Positions 1-9,158 are shown, numbered from the stretch's first letter. The stretch is 64,000 bases of DNA from Pseudomonas sp. 8AS (GCF_902506505.1 NZ_LR733406.1:248001-312000), one strand, 5' to 3'. Numbers and translations are program-made. The notes: a model not told the origin generated them from the letters alone.

Positions 1-1
1 C

Positions 2-271
2 GACTGGTGCTCGCGGGCCGACGACAGCCTTGATGCGCCGCGCGCCCGCGCCCTGCTCGGTGCCTACGCCAGCCTGCGTCCGTTCAACCGCGCCGAGGCC
101 GAGTTGTGGCCGGCCATGCTGCGCATCGCCTGCCTGCGCTTCTGGCTGTCGAGGCTGATCGCCGCGCGGCGCTTCCAGGGCCGCGACGTGCTGGTCAAGG
201 ACCCGGGCGAATTCCAGCGCCGCCTGGCGCAGCGCCAGCAGGTCAGCCTGGCCCTGCCCTTCGCCCTGTGA
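2..271 (+). CDS. thrB: Homoserine kinase, C-terminal part (cut by window start)
   Basis: Open frame running in from the left edge and ending at TGA 269-271; 89 residues are visible. The segment LRPFNRAEAELWPAMLRIA followed by LRFWLSRL and a DPGEFQRRL end is the C-terminal signature of the Pseudomonas ThrB (APH-fold) homoserine kinase, which phosphorylates L-homoserine in threonine synthesis. Its position directly beside the znu locus matches the usual Pseudomonas order. The catalytic N-terminal lobe lies outside the window, so the assignment rests on the tail and synteny. Confidence 0.8.
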   Translation, partial: DWCSRADDSLDAPRARALLGAYASLRPFNRAEAELWPAMLRIACLRFWLSRLIAARRFQGRDVLVKDPGEFQRRLAQRQQVSLALPFAL

Positions 272-280
272 GGCCCTGCC

Positions 281-1234
281 TCAGAGGCTTTCCAGGCAAC
301 CGGCCAGCTGCTGGCCGAGATTTTCCAGCAACTGCTCGTAGCCCTGCGCCGATACCGCCAGGCTGCCACCCATGGCGTCCATTTCCGCCAGCCTGACCGG
401 CAGGCCGGCGCTCAGGGTTTGCGCCAGGCGCGGGCGCAGCGGCGGCTCGCTGAACACGCAGCTCGGCCCGGCCGCCTGCAGGCGCTCACGCATCGCCGCC
501 ACGTGCCGCGCGCCCGGTTGCACCTCGGCGGCCACGCTGAATACCCCGGCGTGCTTGAGGCCATAGGCGGCCTCGAAGTAGTCGTAGGCCTCGTGGAAGA
601 CGAAGTAGGGCTTGCCGGCCACCTTGTCCAGGCGCGCGTGCAGGCGCTGGTCGAGGGCATCCAGGCGCGCGCCGAAGGCGGCCAGGTTGCTCTGGTAGCG
701 CGCGGCATTGGCCGGGTCGGCCTGGGCCAGGTCGGCGGCCATCTTCGTCGCTATCACCCGGGCGTTGTGCGGCAGCAGCCAGAGGTGGGCATCCAGCGTG
801 CCGGGGCGGTGGTCGTGGTCGTGCTCATCGGTCGCCGCCTCATGCTCGTCATGCCCGGGCTCGGCGTGCTCATCGGCATGCTCGCCCTCGCCGCTCTCCA
901 CCTTGGAAAAATGGCGCAGCTGCAAACCCGGCAAGTTCTGCACGGCCACGTTCGGCAGGCTGCGACCCTGCAGCACGCGCGGCAGGAAGCTCTCCATGTC
1001 CGGGCCGATCCAGTACAGCAGGGTGACGCCGTGGACCCGCCGCACATCCGAGGGACGCAGGGCGAAACGGTGCGGCGAGGCGCCCGGCGGCAGCAACACG
1101 GCGGGCGTGCCGACACCCTCCTGCACGGCGGCAGCGATCAGCTGCAGCGGCTTGATGCTGGTCAGCAGCTGCACCTCGGCGCGGGCGGACAGGGAAAACA
1201 GGCAAAGCAGGACAAGGGCGAACAGACGCGACAC
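281..1234 (-). CDS. znuA: Zinc ABC transporter periplasmic zinc-binding protein ZnuA
   Basis: 317 residues. A signal peptide (about 1-19, ending SARA) precedes a cluster A-I metal-binding fold. Likely Zn ligands are His55 (in GASPHRF), His150 (HLW) and a His in [10 protein letters not shown] His/Asp/Glu-rich loop (about 118-143, repeated HADEH/HDEHE/DEHDHDH) between the first two ligands is typical of ZnuA and is thought to capture zinc. I chose the GTG at 1234 because it begins right at the signal peptide; the longer frame reads back through the Zur operator and into zur. Divergent from zur and probably repressed by Zur with zinc. Works with ZnuC and ZnuB, which sit in the divergent operon rather than beside it. 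Confidence 0.93.
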   Translation of the reverse strand: MSRLFALVLLCLFSLSARAEVQLLTSIKPLQLIAAAVQEGVGTPAVLLPPGASPHRFALRPSDVRRVHGVTLLYWIGPDMESFLPRVLQGRSLPNVAVQNLPGLQLRHFSKVESGEGEHADEHAEPGHDEHEAATDEHDHDHRPGTLDAHLWLLPHNARVIATKMAADLAQADPANAARYQSNLAAFGARLDALDQRLHARLDKVAGKPYFVFHEAYDYFEAAYGLKHAGVFSVAAEVQPGARHVAAMRERLQAAGPSCVFSEPPLRPRLAQTLSAGLPVRLAEMDAMGGSLAVSAQGYEQLLENLGQQLAGCLESL

Positions 1235-1259
1235 GACGGCAACACTCGGCGGATAAAGA

Positions 1260-1272
1260 GTTATAGAATAAC
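1260..1272. promoter_or_regulatory. Zur operator between znuA and zur-znuCB
   Basis: GTTATAGAATAAC is a perfect 5-bp dyad (GTTAT-3-ATAAC) matching the core of gammaproteobacterial Zur boxes (GTTATA..ATAAC). It lies 25 bp upstream of the znuA GTG on one side and 26 bp upstream of the zur ATG on the other, so one site can control both transcripts. Binding is inferred from sequence and context. Confidence 0.8.
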
Positions 1273-1298
1273 GTCTCTTACCCCGGACGTCGCCGCCC

Positions 1299-1799
1299 AT
1301 GCTCAAACCCCATACCGCCAACACCCCGCTGGCCTGCCTGCCACACGACCACTCGCACTGCGTCAGCAGCGCCCTGGCCGAGGCCGATGCGCTCTGCGCC
1401 AGGCAGGGCACGCGCCTGACCGCCCTGCGCAAGCGCGTGCTGGAGCTGGTCTGGCAGAGCCACAAGCCGCTGGGCGCCTACGACATCCTCGGCGTGCTGA
1501 GCGAGGAAGACGGCCGCCGCGCCGCACCGCCGACCGTCTATCGGGCGCTGGATTTCCTCCAGGAGAACGGCCTGGTCCATCGCATCGCCTCGCTCAACGC
1601 CTTTATCGGCTGCGTGCGCCCGGAGCATGCGCACCAGGGCCAGTTCCTTATCTGCAAAAGCTGTCATACGGCCATCGAACTGGAGCTGCCGAGCATCAGT
1701 CAGGCGATTGTCGCCGGCGCCAAAGCAGTGGGCTTCGTGGTGGAAAGCCAGACCGTGGAAATCGTCGGCCTGTGCGCCAGTTGCCGGGAGGCGGCATGA
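1299..1799 (+). CDS. zur: Zinc uptake regulator Zur (Fur family)
   Basis: 166 residues, Fur-family length. An N-terminal winged helix (about 30-95, with [12 protein letters not shown] as recognition helix region) is followed by a dimerisation domain with the structural zinc site made of two CxxC pairs, ICKSC (about 113) and LCASC (about 158). The extreme N-terminus carries PHDHSHC, a possible extra metal site. First gene of zur-znuC-znuB: its TGA overlaps the znuC ATG (ATGA). Autoregulation through the Zur box at 1260-1272 is likely. Known as np20 in older P. aeruginosa literature. Confidence 0.93.
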   Translation: MLKPHTANTPLACLPHDHSHCVSSALAEADALCARQGTRLTALRKRVLELVWQSHKPLGAYDILGVLSEEDGRRAAPPTVYRALDFLQENGLVHRIASLNAFIGCVRPEHAHQGQFLICKSCHTAIELELPSISQAIVAGAKAVGFVVESQTVEIVGLCASCREAA

Positions 1800-2587
1800 G
1801 CGAAGTACTGGTCCAGCTCGACGGCGTCGGCGTCGGCTTCGCCGGGCAGCGCGTGCTGCAGGATGTGCAGCTGACCGTACGCGCCGGCGAGATCGTCACC
1901 CTGATCGGCCCCAACGGCGCCGGCAAGACCACCCTGGTGCGCGCCGTGCTCGGCCTGCTCAAGCCGGACAGCGGCCGGGTGCAGCGCAAGGCGCGCCTGC
2001 GCATCGGCTACATGCCGCAGAAGCTGCACGTCGACCCGACCCTGCCGCTGTCGGTGCTGCGCTTCCTGCGCCTGGTGCCGGGCGTCGACCGCGCCGCGGC
2101 GCAGGCGGCGCTGGCCGAGGTCGGCGCCGAGCAAGTGATCGACAGCCCGTTGCAGGGCATTTCCGGCGGCGAGCTGCAACGCGTGCTGCTGGCCCGAGCC
2201 CTGCTGCGCGAGCCCGAGCTGCTGGTGCTCGACGAGCCGGTACAGGGCGTCGACGTGGCCGGCCAGGCCGAGCTGTATCGCCTGATCACCCGCCTGCGCG
2301 ACCGCCACGGCTGCGGCGTGCTGATGGTCTCCCACGACCTGCACCTGGTGATGAGCACCACCGACCAGGTGGTCTGCCTGAATCGCCACGTGTGCTGCTC
2401 CGGCCACCCGGAACAAGTCAGCAACGACCCGGTGTTCGTCGAGATGTTCGGCCAGGATGCCAAGAGCCTGGCCATCTACCACCACCACCACGACCACAGC
2501 CACGACCTGCATGGCGCGGTGGTCGATCAACCCGGCCTGACCATTCACGGCCCGGCCCATGTCCACGGCCCAGGCTGCAAACACTGA
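1796..2587 (+). CDS. znuC: Zinc ABC transporter ATP-binding protein ZnuC
   Basis: 263 residues. Walker [10 protein letters not shown] (about 38-46), signature ISGGELQR (about 122), Walker B LLVLDEP (about 142) and the switch His in VSHDLHL are all present. It energises zinc import with ZnuB. The last 36 residues are unusually His-rich (a [12 protein letters not shown] block, then spaced His to a terminal GCKH), about 11 His, an extension beyond the normal ABC fold that could bind zinc in the cytoplasm. Overlaps zur upstream and znuB downstream by 4 and 1 nt, indicating translational coupling. Confidence 0.95.
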   Translation: MSEVLVQLDGVGVGFAGQRVLQDVQLTVRAGEIVTLIGPNGAGKTTLVRAVLGLLKPDSGRVQRKARLRIGYMPQKLHVDPTLPLSVLRFLRLVPGVDRAAAQAALAEVGAEQVIDSPLQGISGGELQRVLLARALLREPELLVLDEPVQGVDVAGQAELYRLITRLRDRHGCGVLMVSHDLHLVMSTTDQVVCLNRHVCCSGHPEQVSNDPVFVEMFGQDAKSLAIYHHHHDHSHDLHGAVVDQPGLTIHGPAHVHGPGCKH

Positions 2588-3375
2588 TGCCCGATTTCCT
2601 CCTCAACGCCCTGCTCGCCGGCCTGGCCCTGGCCCTGGTCGCCGGCCCACTGGGTTCCTTCGTCGTGTGGCGGCGCATGGCCTATTTCGGCGACACCCTG
2701 TCCCATGCCGCCCTGCTCGGCGTGGCCCTCGGTCTGCTGCTGGACGTCAGCCCGACCCTGGCGGTGACCGCCGGCTGCCTGCTGCTGGCCGTGCTGCTGG
2801 TGACCCTGCAACAGCGCCAGCCGCTGGCCTCGGACACATTGCTGGGCATCCTCGCGCCGACCACCCTGTCATTAGGACTCGTCGTCCTGAGCTTTATGGA
2901 CGAGGTGCGCATCGACCTGATGGCTTACCTGTTCGGCGACCTGCTGGCCGTCGGCCCCGGCGACCTGGCCTGGATCATCGGCGGCGCCGTGCTGGTCCTG
3001 GCTCTGCTGCTGCCGCTGTGGCGTCAGCTGCTGGCGATCACCGTGCACGAGGAACTGGCGCGGGTCGAAGGCCTGCCGGTGGCGGCCCTGCGCCTGGCGC
3101 TGATGCTGCTGATCGCGGTGGTTATCGCGGTGGCGATGAAGATAGTCGGGGTGCTGCTGATCACCTCGCTGCTGATCATTCCGGCCGCCGCCGCCCAGCG
3201 CCACGCGCGTACCCCGGAACAGATGGCCGTGGGCGCCAGCGTGCTGGGCATGCTCGCGGTAGCTGTGGGCTTGAGCCTTTCCTGGTACCAGGACACGCCC
3301 GCCGGGCCGTCCATAGTTGTGGCCGCTGCCGCACTTTTCCTGCTGAGTTTTGTGCTCCCCCGTCGGGCCCGTTAG
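2587..3375 (+). CDS. znuB: Zinc ABC transporter permease ZnuB
   Basis: 262 residues, almost entirely hydrophobic with about 8 predicted membrane segments, ABC-3 permease family. [22 protein letters not shown] near the N-terminus is the family hallmark; [10 protein letters not shown] contributes the ATPase-coupling region. The start ATG shares its A with the znuC TGA. Last gene of the zur-znuC-znuB unit. A 6-bp hairpin with a T-rich loop (3378-3396) follows the stop but lacks a trailing U-tract, so it is not called a terminator. Confidence 0.95.
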   Translation: MPDFLLNALLAGLALALVAGPLGSFVVWRRMAYFGDTLSHAALLGVALGLLLDVSPTLAVTAGCLLLAVLLVTLQQRQPLASDTLLGILAPTTLSLGLVVLSFMDEVRIDLMAYLFGDLLAVGPGDLAWIIGGAVLVLALLLPLWRQLLAITVHEELARVEGLPVAALRLALMLLIAVVIAVAMKIVGVLLITSLLIIPAAAAQRHARTPEQMAVGASVLGMLAVAVGLSLSWYQDTPAGPSIVVAAAALFLLSFVLPRRAR

Positions 3376-3428
3376 TATTGGGCGTTTTTTGCCCAAACAG
3401 ATACGCAACGGAACTTGCAGGTCACAAA

Positions 3429-4475
3429 ATGAACGCCACTGCGCCACGTTATTTCGTAGCCCTTGCCCTGGGCCTGCTGCTCAGCGAAGCCCGTGCCGAG
3501 TACTGGACCATCGACGAACAGGTCAAGGACTTCAACGCCGTCTCCGCGCAGATCGGCCGCGGTGAACTGCAGGCCGCCGAGCAGGGCCTGGCCGCCCTGC
3601 AGCAGCACACCGCCCGGAACGACGTGCGCATCGAGCAGTACCAGCGCGAGCTGGCCGGCGCCTACCTGAACCAGGGCAAGCAGCAGCTGGCAGCGCACAA
3701 TCCGCAGGCCGCCGCGGCCGCCCTGGCCAGGGCCGAACCCTACATGGCCAAGGCCCCCGGCCTGAAGCAGGACTACCAGGCCAGCCTGGCCGCAGTGGCG
3801 GCCGGCGGCGCTGCGCAGCCCGAGAAGCCACGCAAGGCCGCGCCAGCGCAGGCCGCAGCGGCCCGGCCGCAGGTCGCCGAGCGCCAGGCGGCCGCCCAGC
3901 CGCCGGCAGCCAGCCAAGCCGCAGCGGCCGGCGCCCCGATCGCCGCCCCGGACGAGCGCCGCGAAGAAGTGGAACGGCGCCTGCGCGAGGCCGAGGCGAT
4001 CATCGCCAAGAAGGAAGCCGAGCGCGTCCGTCAGCAGCAACTGGCCGAGGAGCAGGCCACCGCCCTGGCCGAACGCGAAGCGGCCGCCGCCGAACAGCGC
4101 GCCACCCGTGAGGCCGCCAGCGCCGCACCGGCGGTGGTTGCCGCCGCGCCGCAGGTCGTCAGCAAGCCGCAGGACAGCGGTCGCGCCCGCCTGATCGACC
4201 CCAGCGCCAGCAGCAGCAGCGTGGCCATGCCGATGCTCGATGCCAACGACCGCGACAGCCTGCGCACCCTGCTCGACGCGGTCGCCGCCGACGTGGTCGC
4301 CTTCGACTGCGCGGTGCGCCTGGAAGTGCGCGAGGCCAAGGACTATCCCTTCGTCGCCGCCCTGCTCTCGGCCCGCATCAAGAAGCTCGACCCCAGCTTC
4401 ACCCCGCAATTCTCGCCGGTGCTCAAGCCGGACCAGGAGCCGCGGCTGGTGCTCAGCCCGCAGAGCAACAGCTGA
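3429..4475 (+). CDS. Ala-rich coiled-coil envelope protein, function unknown
   Basis: 348 residues. Signal peptide MNATAPRYFVALALGLLLSEARA, then a tetratricopeptide-like helical region (about 25-110), a long Ala/Gln/Pro-rich stretch (about 115-175) and a charged heptad-like helix (about 178-235, REAEAIIAKKEAERVRQQ) predicted as coiled coil. A compact C-terminal domain (about 270-348) follows. Similar genes lie between znuB and metN in other Pseudomonas. No enzymatic motif was seen; a structural periplasmic role is possible. The 53-nt gap after znuB allows cotranscription. Confidence 0.7.
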   Translation: MNATAPRYFVALALGLLLSEARAEYWTIDEQVKDFNAVSAQIGRGELQAAEQGLAALQQHTARNDVRIEQYQRELAGAYLNQGKQQLAAHNPQAAAAALARAEPYMAKAPGLKQDYQASLAAVAAGGAAQPEKPRKAAPAQAAAARPQVAERQAAAQPPAASQAAAAGAPIAAPDERREEVERRLREAEAIIAKKEAERVRQQQLAEEQATALAEREAAAAEQRATREAASAAPAVVAAAPQVVSKPQDSGRARLIDPSASSSSVAMPMLDANDRDSLRTLLDAVAADVVAFDCAVRLEVREAKDYPFVAALLSARIKKLDPSFTPQFSPVLKPDQEPRLVLSPQSNS

Positions 4476-4482
4476 GCCATCG

Positions 4483-4607
4483 GAGCTGCTGCGCGTCGGC
4501 CATGCGTCGTTGGGCAAGGACCTCGGGTGCTCATTTACAGCTCGTAAACTCCACGCCCTCGGCCCTTGCCCGCCTAGCCTGGCTCTAGCTCGCGAGCGCC
4601 GCAGCAT
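4483..4607 (+). repeat. Palindromic dispersed element, copy 1
   Basis: About 125 bp between the coiled-coil protein gene and metN. It shares blocks with copies at 7402-7548 and 50343-50485: GCGCGTCGGC near the left end, core TGCTCATTTACAG..GTAAACTCC (4528-4552) and CCTGGCTCTAGCTC near the right end. Inner arms GGGCAAGGACC (4512-4522) and GGCCCTTGCCC (4561-4571) pair with one mismatch, yet differ from the arms of the other copies. The outer ends pair only weakly. No coding potential. Confidence 0.8.
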
Positions 4608-4610
4608 CCC

Positions 4611-4661
4611 GTAGGGCGGGTGCAACCCGCGAGCCAGACACGCGGGTTTCACCTGCCCTAC
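4611..4661. repeat. GTAG-type REP palindrome
   Basis: GTAGGGCGGGTGCAACCCGC at the left is matched by the inverted copy ending in CTAC; the 21-bp arms differ at two positions. The GTAG head followed by a hairpin fits the REP format, in a different sequence class from the GATGGGT REPs elsewhere in the window. It abuts palindromic element copy 1. The rest of 4476-4823 holds only the metN leader, with AAGG before the GTG start. Confidence 0.75.
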
Positions 4662-4823
4662 GCGCTTATGCCTTTGAGCCAGCAATCCAAAGCAATAAAG
4701 ACTAAGAACGCATAAACAAACCGGCTAAAATGCGCGGCTTTCGGCTAACCGCCTAGGCTAGAAGGAGTCGCCGCGCCCATCGGATGGCGGCAGTCGCTCC
4801 CCCGTACCCACAAGGTTCGCTCC

Positions 4824-5831
4824 GTGATCGAGTTCCACCACGTCAACAAGACCTACCGGGTCGCCGGGCGCGACGTGCCCGCCCTGCAGCCCACCGACCT
4901 GCGCATCGAGGCCGGCCAGGTATTCGGCCTGATCGGCCATTCCGGCGCCGGCAAGAGCACATTGCTGCGCCTGATCAATCGCCTGGAGGAACCTTCCGGC
5001 GGGCGCATCACGGTCGACGGCGAGGACATCACCGCGCTGGATGCCAACGGCCTGCGCCGCTTCCGCCAGCAGGTCGGGATGATCTTCCAGCACTTCAACC
5101 TGCTGTCGTCGAAGACCGTCGCCGCCAACGTCGCCATGCCCCTGCAGCTGGCCGGCGAGCTGAGCCGCGACGAGATCGCCCAACGAGTGGCCGAACTGCT
5201 GGCCCGCGTGGGCCTCAGCGAACACGCCAACAAGTACCCGGCACAATTGTCCGGCGGGCAGAAGCAGCGCGTCGGCATCGCCCGTGCCCTTGCCACTCGG
5301 CCGAAGATCCTGCTGTGCGACGAGGCCACCAGCGCCCTCGACCCGCAGACCACGGCGCAGGTGCTGCAGCTGCTGGCCGAGATCAACCGCGAACTGGGCC
5401 TGACCATCGTGCTGATCACCCACGAGATGGACGTGATCCGCCGGGTCTGCGACCAGGTGGCGGTGATGGACGGCGGGCAGATAGTCGAACAGGGCCCGGT
5501 GGCCCGGGTGTTCCTCCATCCGCAGCACGCCACCAGCAAGCGCTTCGTCCAGGAAGACGAGCACGTCGACGAGGACGAACAGCGCGACGACTTCGCCCAT
5601 GTGCAGGGCCGCATCCTGCGCCTGACCTTCCAGGGTGAGGCCACCTACGCGCCGCTGCTGGGCACCGTGGCCCGCGAGACCGGAGTCGACTACAGCATCC
5701 TCGCCGGGCGCATCGACCGCATCAAGGACAGTCCCTACGGCCAGCTGACCCTGGCCCTCACCGGCGGCGACATCGACGCCGCGCTGGCGCGCTTCCAGGC
5801 CGCCGACGTGCATCTGGAGGTGCTGCGATGA
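4824..5831 (+). CDS. metN: D-/L-methionine ABC transporter ATP-binding protein MetN
   Basis: 335 residues. Walker [10 protein letters not shown] (about 38-46), signature LSGGQKQR (about 139), Walker [13 protein letters not shown] (about 160) and switch His ITHEMD. The C-terminal about 75 residues form a NIL domain, which in MetN homologues binds methionine and causes trans-inhibition of transport. GTG start chosen because the fold begins at once ([10 protein letters not shown]) and an AAGG lies 9 nt upstream. Overlaps metI by 4 nt. Upstream 348 bp hold two repeats and a GC-rich leader; no SAM riboswitch was recognised. Confidence 0.95.
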   Translation: MIEFHHVNKTYRVAGRDVPALQPTDLRIEAGQVFGLIGHSGAGKSTLLRLINRLEEPSGGRITVDGEDITALDANGLRRFRQQVGMIFQHFNLLSSKTVAANVAMPLQLAGELSRDEIAQRVAELLARVGLSEHANKYPAQLSGGQKQRVGIARALATRPKILLCDEATSALDPQTTAQVLQLLAEINRELGLTIVLITHEMDVIRRVCDQVAVMDGGQIVEQGPVARVFLHPQHATSKRFVQEDEHVDEDEQRDDFAHVQGRILRLTFQGEATYAPLLGTVARETGVDYSILAGRIDRIKDSPYGQLTLALTGGDIDAALARFQAADVHLEVLR

Positions 5832-6508
5832 TCGAGTCCCTGCTGGCCCGCTGGCTGCCCAACGTCGACTGGCAGGAGATCGGCTACGCCAGCCTCGATA
5901 CCCTCAATATGCTCGGGGGGGCCACGCTATTTACCGTGCTCCTGGGGCTTCCATTAGGCGTGCTGCTGTTCCTCACCGGGCCGCGGCAGATGTTCGAGCA
6001 GCGCGCGCTGTACGCAGTGCTGTCGCTGCTGGTCAACGTGCTGCGCTCGGTGCCGTTCGTCATCCTGCTGATCCTGATGATCCCGCTGACCGTGCTGATC
6101 ACCGGCACCTCGCTGGGCGTGGCCGGCGCCATCCCGCCGCTGGTGGTCGGCGCCACGCCGTTCTTCGCCCGCCTGGTGGAGACCGCCCTGCGCGAAGTCG
6201 ACCGCGGCATCATCGAGGCGACCCAGGCCATGGGCGCGACCACCCTGCAGATCATCTTCCGCGCCCTGCTGCCGGAAGCGCTGCCGGGTCTGATCGCCGC
6301 CGCCACCGTGACTGCCATCACCCTGGTCTCCTACACCGCCATGAGCGGCCTGATCGGCGGCGGCGGTCTCGGCGACCTGGCCGTGCGCTACGGCTACCAG
6401 CGCTACCAGCCGGACGTGATGGCGGTCACCGTGATCCTCCTGCTGATCCTGGTGCAGGTGCTGCAGACCGCCGGCGACAAGCTGGTGGTGCATTTTTCTA
6501 GGAAATAA
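5828..6508 (+). CDS. metI: Methionine ABC transporter permease MetI
   Basis: 226 residues with five predicted membrane helices. The EAA loop (about 129-150, [20 protein letters not shown]) contacts MetN. ATGA overlap with metN. A 102-nt spacer containing a GC-rich inverted repeat separates it from metQ, possibly raising metQ expression relative to the membrane components. Confidence 0.95.
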   Translation: MIESLLARWLPNVDWQEIGYASLDTLNMLGGATLFTVLLGLPLGVLLFLTGPRQMFEQRALYAVLSLLVNVLRSVPFVILLILMIPLTVLITGTSLGVAGAIPPLVVGATPFFARLVETALREVDRGIIEATQAMGATTLQIIFRALLPEALPGLIAAATVTAITLVSYTAMSGLIGGGGLGDLAVRYGYQRYQPDVMAVTVILLLILVQVLQTAGDKLVVHFSRK

Positions 6509-6610
6509 AAAGCTCGCGCAAGTAACCGACTGAATTCGCCCTACCCCATAGAACAGCGGGCGACCCGTTACCCACGGGACCCCGCGCCCCATCCCACAAG
6601 GAGTTGCACC

Positions 6611-7393
6611 ATGAAGAAACTGCTGACTGCCCTGGCCGCCGCGGCCGCCCTGACCAGCGCTGCCGCCCAGGCCGCCGACACCCTGCGCGTCGCCGCCACC
6701 GCCGTGCCGCACGCGGAGATCCTCGAATTCGTCAAGCCGGCCCTGGCCAAGGACGACGTCGACCTGCAGGTGAAAGTCTTCACCGACTACGTGCAGCCCA
6801 ACGTGCAGGTGGCCGAAGAGCGCCTGGACGCCAACTTCTTCCAGCACCAGCCGTACCTGGATGAATTCAACGCCTCGCGCGGCACCAAGCTGGTGAGCAT
6901 CGCCGGCGTGCACGTCGAGCCCTTCGGCGCCTACTCGAGCAAGATCAAGACCCTCGCCGAGCTGCCGCAAGGCGCCCAGGTGGTGATCCCCAACGACGCC
7001 ACCAACGGCGGCCGTGCCCTGCTGCTGCTGCAGAAGGCCGGGGTGATCAAGCTGAAAGACGGCGCCGGCATCACCGCCACCGTCAAGGACATCGCCGAGA
7101 ACCCCAAGGCGATCAAGGTGCGTGAGCTGGAAGCGGCCACCCTGCCACGCGTGCTGGCCCAGGTCGACCTGGCCCTGATCAACACCAACTACGCCCTGGA
7201 AGCCGGCCTCAACCCGACCAAGGACGCCCTGGTGATCGAAGGCAGCGACTCGCCTTACGTCAATATCCTGGTGGTGCGCGAGGCCAGCAAGAACGACGCG
7301 GCCCTGCAGAAGCTGGCCAAGGCGCTGCACAGCGCTGAAGTCAAAGCCTTCATCGCCGACAAATACAAAGGCGCGGTAGTGCCGGCGTTCTGA
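6611..7393 (+). CDS. metQ: Methionine-binding protein MetQ (NlpA family)
   Basis: 260 residues. The signal peptide (about 1-22) ends AAAQAAD with no lipobox Cys, so this copy should be a soluble periplasmic protein rather than a lipoprotein. The family core VAATAVPHAEILEF, the YVQPN segment, FFQHQPYLD and INTNYALEAGL is complete. Strong Shine-Dalgarno AAGGAG 7 nt before ATG. It delivers methionine to MetNI and is followed by repeat copy 2 and a bidirectional terminator. Confidence 0.94.
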   Translation: MKKLLTALAAAAALTSAAAQAADTLRVAATAVPHAEILEFVKPALAKDDVDLQVKVFTDYVQPNVQVAEERLDANFFQHQPYLDEFNASRGTKLVSIAGVHVEPFGAYSSKIKTLAELPQGAQVVIPNDATNGGRALLLLQKAGVIKLKDGAGITATVKDIAENPKAIKVRELEAATLPRVLAQVDLALINTNYALEAGLNPTKDALVIEGSDSPYVNILVVREASKNDAALQKLAKALHSAEVKAFIADKYKGAVVPAF

Positions 7394-7401
7394 TCGCCGG
7401 C

Positions 7402-7548
7402 TTAGAACCTGTTTACGATCTCTTGATCGTCGGCCATGCTGCGTTGAAACTGGACTCGGGCTGCTCATTTACGGCTTGTAAACTCCGCGCCCTCGTCCAC
7501 TTTCGCCTTGCCTGGCTCTAGCTCAAAAGAGCGTAAACAGGCTCTTAA
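7402..7548 (+). repeat. Palindromic dispersed element, copy 2
   Basis: 147 bp just after metQ. The ends are near-perfect terminal inverted repeats: CTTAGAACCTGTTTACG at the left and the complement of TTAAGAGCCTGTTTACG at the right. Inner arms GAAACTGGAC (7446-7455) and GTCCACTTTC (7495-7504) pair at 9 of 10 positions. The core CTGCTCATTTACGGCTTGTAAACTCC matches copies 1 and 3. No ORF of note. Confidence 0.88.
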
Positions 7549-7558
7549 CCCGCCCAAG

Positions 7559-7586
7559 AAAAAGCCGCGCACTGCGCGGCTTTTTT
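7559..7586. terminator. Bidirectional intrinsic terminator, metQ / sco
   Basis: Stem GCCGCGC-ACT-GCGCGGC flanked by five A on the left and six T on the right, so it works on both strands. It lies between convergent metQ and sco. Confidence 0.93.
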
Positions 7587-7605
7587 CTGTCCGGACGCCG
7601 GGCGC

Positions 7606-8244
7606 TCACTCTTCGCTCTGCAACAATCCCGGCAGCTGTGCCGCCAGCTTGTCGTTGTTCAGCGGCGCACGGATAAAGCCGCGCTGGGTGCCGTCCGGGC
7701 CGAGGATCACCAGGTTGCCGCTATGGTCGACGGTGTAGTTCTCCTGGCTGGTATCGGCCGGGATATAGGGAATGCTCACCGCGCTGGCGAGCTGCTGCAG
7801 ATCCGCCTGCGCACCGGTCAGGCCCATGAAGGCCGGGTCGAAGAAGCCCAGGTATTTCTTCAGCTGCTCGGGGTTGTCGCGTTGCGGGTCGACCGTCACC
7901 AGCACCACGCGCAGCCTGGCCTGGGTCTCGGCCGGCAGCATGCCCTTGAGCTGGCGCAGCTGGGCCAGGGTGGCCGGGCAGATATCCGGGCAGAAGGTAT
8001 AGCCGAAGAACAGCAGGCTCCACTGGCCCTTGAACTGGTCCACGGCCTGCGCCTGGCCATCCTGGTTGGTCAGCGACAGGCCCGGCAGGCTGCGGCTCTG
8101 CGGCAGCAGGACGATGCCGGCATCGAGCAGGGCCACCTTGTCGGTGCCGTCGCCCTTGCTGTTGAGCACCTTGTTGACGGTGAGGCCGAGCACCAGGGCA
8201 ACGGCGGCGAAGAGGACAAAGACGGTTTTCTGCGTTCGGGTCAT
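7606..8244 (-). CDS. sco: SCO1/SenC copper chaperone for cytochrome oxidase
   Basis: 212 residues. One N-terminal membrane anchor (about 7-25) and a periplasmic thioredoxin-like domain with CPDIC (about 86-90) and a downstream His in VDHSGN, the three Cu ligands. It helps build the CuA site of subunit II. Last gene of the cox assembly unit: its ATG overlaps the cyoE stop by 4 nt. Ends at the bidirectional terminator. Confidence 0.94.
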   Translation of the reverse strand: MTRTQKTVFVLFAAVALVLGLTVNKVLNSKGDGTDKVALLDAGIVLLPQSRSLPGLSLTNQDGQAQAVDQFKGQWSLLFFGYTFCPDICPATLAQLRQLKGMLPAETQARLRVVLVTVDPQRDNPEQLKKYLGFFDPAFMGLTGAQADLQQLASAVSIPYIPADTSQENYTVDHSGNLVILGPDGTQRGFIRAPLNNDKLAAQLPGLLQSEE

Positions 8245-9140
8245 AGGTTCAGCAACAGGTAGTGATCGGCGAGGAGGGCGATAAACAGCAGGAACAGGTA
8301 CCAGATACTGTACTTGAAGGTGTTGATCGCCGCGTGCGGTTTGCTGTCACGGTACAGCACCACGGCCCAGTACATGAAGCGCCCGCCGAGCAGCACGGCG
8401 CAGGCGAGATAGAGCAGCCCGCTCATGTGGATGGCATAGGGCAGCAGGGTCACGGCGAGCATCACCGCGGTGTACAGCAGGATGTGCACCTTGGTGTAGT
8501 GCTCGCCGTGGGTCACCGGCAGCATGGGGATGTCGGCCTTGGCGTACTCCTCCTTGCGGTGGATGGCCAGGGCCCAGAAGTGCGGCGGCGTCCAGGCGAA
8601 GATGATCAGCACCAGCAGCAGTGGCTCGGCGCTGATGTGCCCGGTCACCGCGACCCAGCCGAGCAGCGGCGGCGCGGCGCCGGCCAGGCCGCCGATGACG
8701 ATGTTCTGCGGCGTGGCGCGTTTGAGAAAGCCGGTGTAGAGCACCGCGTAGCCGAGCAGGGAGGCCAGGGTCAGCCAGGCCGCCAGCTCGTTGGTGAAGG
8801 TCAGCAGCAGGGCCATCCCCGCCACCGCCAGCAGCAGGGCAAAGCCCAGCGCCGCCGCCGGCGACAGGCGCCCGGCGGTGACCGGACGCTTGTGCGTGCG
8901 CGCCATGATCGAGTCGATCCGCCGGTCGACCACATGGTTGACCGCCGCCGCCGCACCGGCGCACAGGCCGATGCCCAGGTTGCCGAACACCAGCACCTGC
9001 CAGGCCACCCCGGCGCGGGTGGCGAGGAACATGCCGACCAAGGATGTGATCAGCATCAGCAGCACCACGCGCGGCTTGGTCAGCTCCAGGTAGTCGCGCC
9101 AGCTGGCGTGCTCCCGGCGGGTTTGCAGCAGAGTAGCCAT
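8241..9140 (-). CDS. cyoE: Heme O synthase (protoheme IX farnesyltransferase)
   Basis: 299 residues, UbiA-type prenyltransferase with about nine membrane helices. Asp-rich motifs NHVVDRRIDSIMARTHKRP (about 68-86) and the HFWALAIHRKEEY region (about 186-198) are the substrate/Mg sites. It converts heme B to heme O, the substrate of CtaA just upstream. AAGGAG precedes ATG. Confidence 0.96.
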   Translation of the reverse strand: MATLLQTRREHASWRDYLELTKPRVVLLMLITSLVGMFLATRAGVAWQVLVFGNLGIGLCAGAAAAVNHVVDRRIDSIMARTHKRPVTAGRLSPAAALGFALLLAVAGMALLLTFTNELAAWLTLASLLGYAVLYTGFLKRATPQNIVIGGLAGAAPPLLGWVAVTGHISAEPLLLVLIIFAWTPPHFWALAIHRKEEYAKADIPMLPVTHGEHYTKVHILLYTAVMLAVTLLPYAIHMSGLLYLACAVLLGGRFMYWAVVLYRDSKPHAAINTFKYSIWYLFLLFIALLADHYLLLNL

Positions 9141-9158
9141 GGGGGTCTCTCCTTATGA

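Noticed and set aside
419..1795. Long plus-strand frame running through znuA and zur into znuC
   Set aside because: Only its last part is znuC; upstream part is antisense to znuA and a shifted frame of zur.
2480..2510. HHHH-containing stretch looking like an affinity tag
   Set aside because: Natural His-rich tail of ZnuC, interspersed with Asp and Ser and followed by further native sequence; no vector sequence around.
3378..3396. Hairpin with T-rich loop after znuB as terminator
   Set aside because: The T-run is in the loop and no U-tract follows the stem.
4680..4823. SAM riboswitch before metN
   Set aside because: No recognisable SAM-I/II helices; leader is just GC-rich with a simple hairpin.
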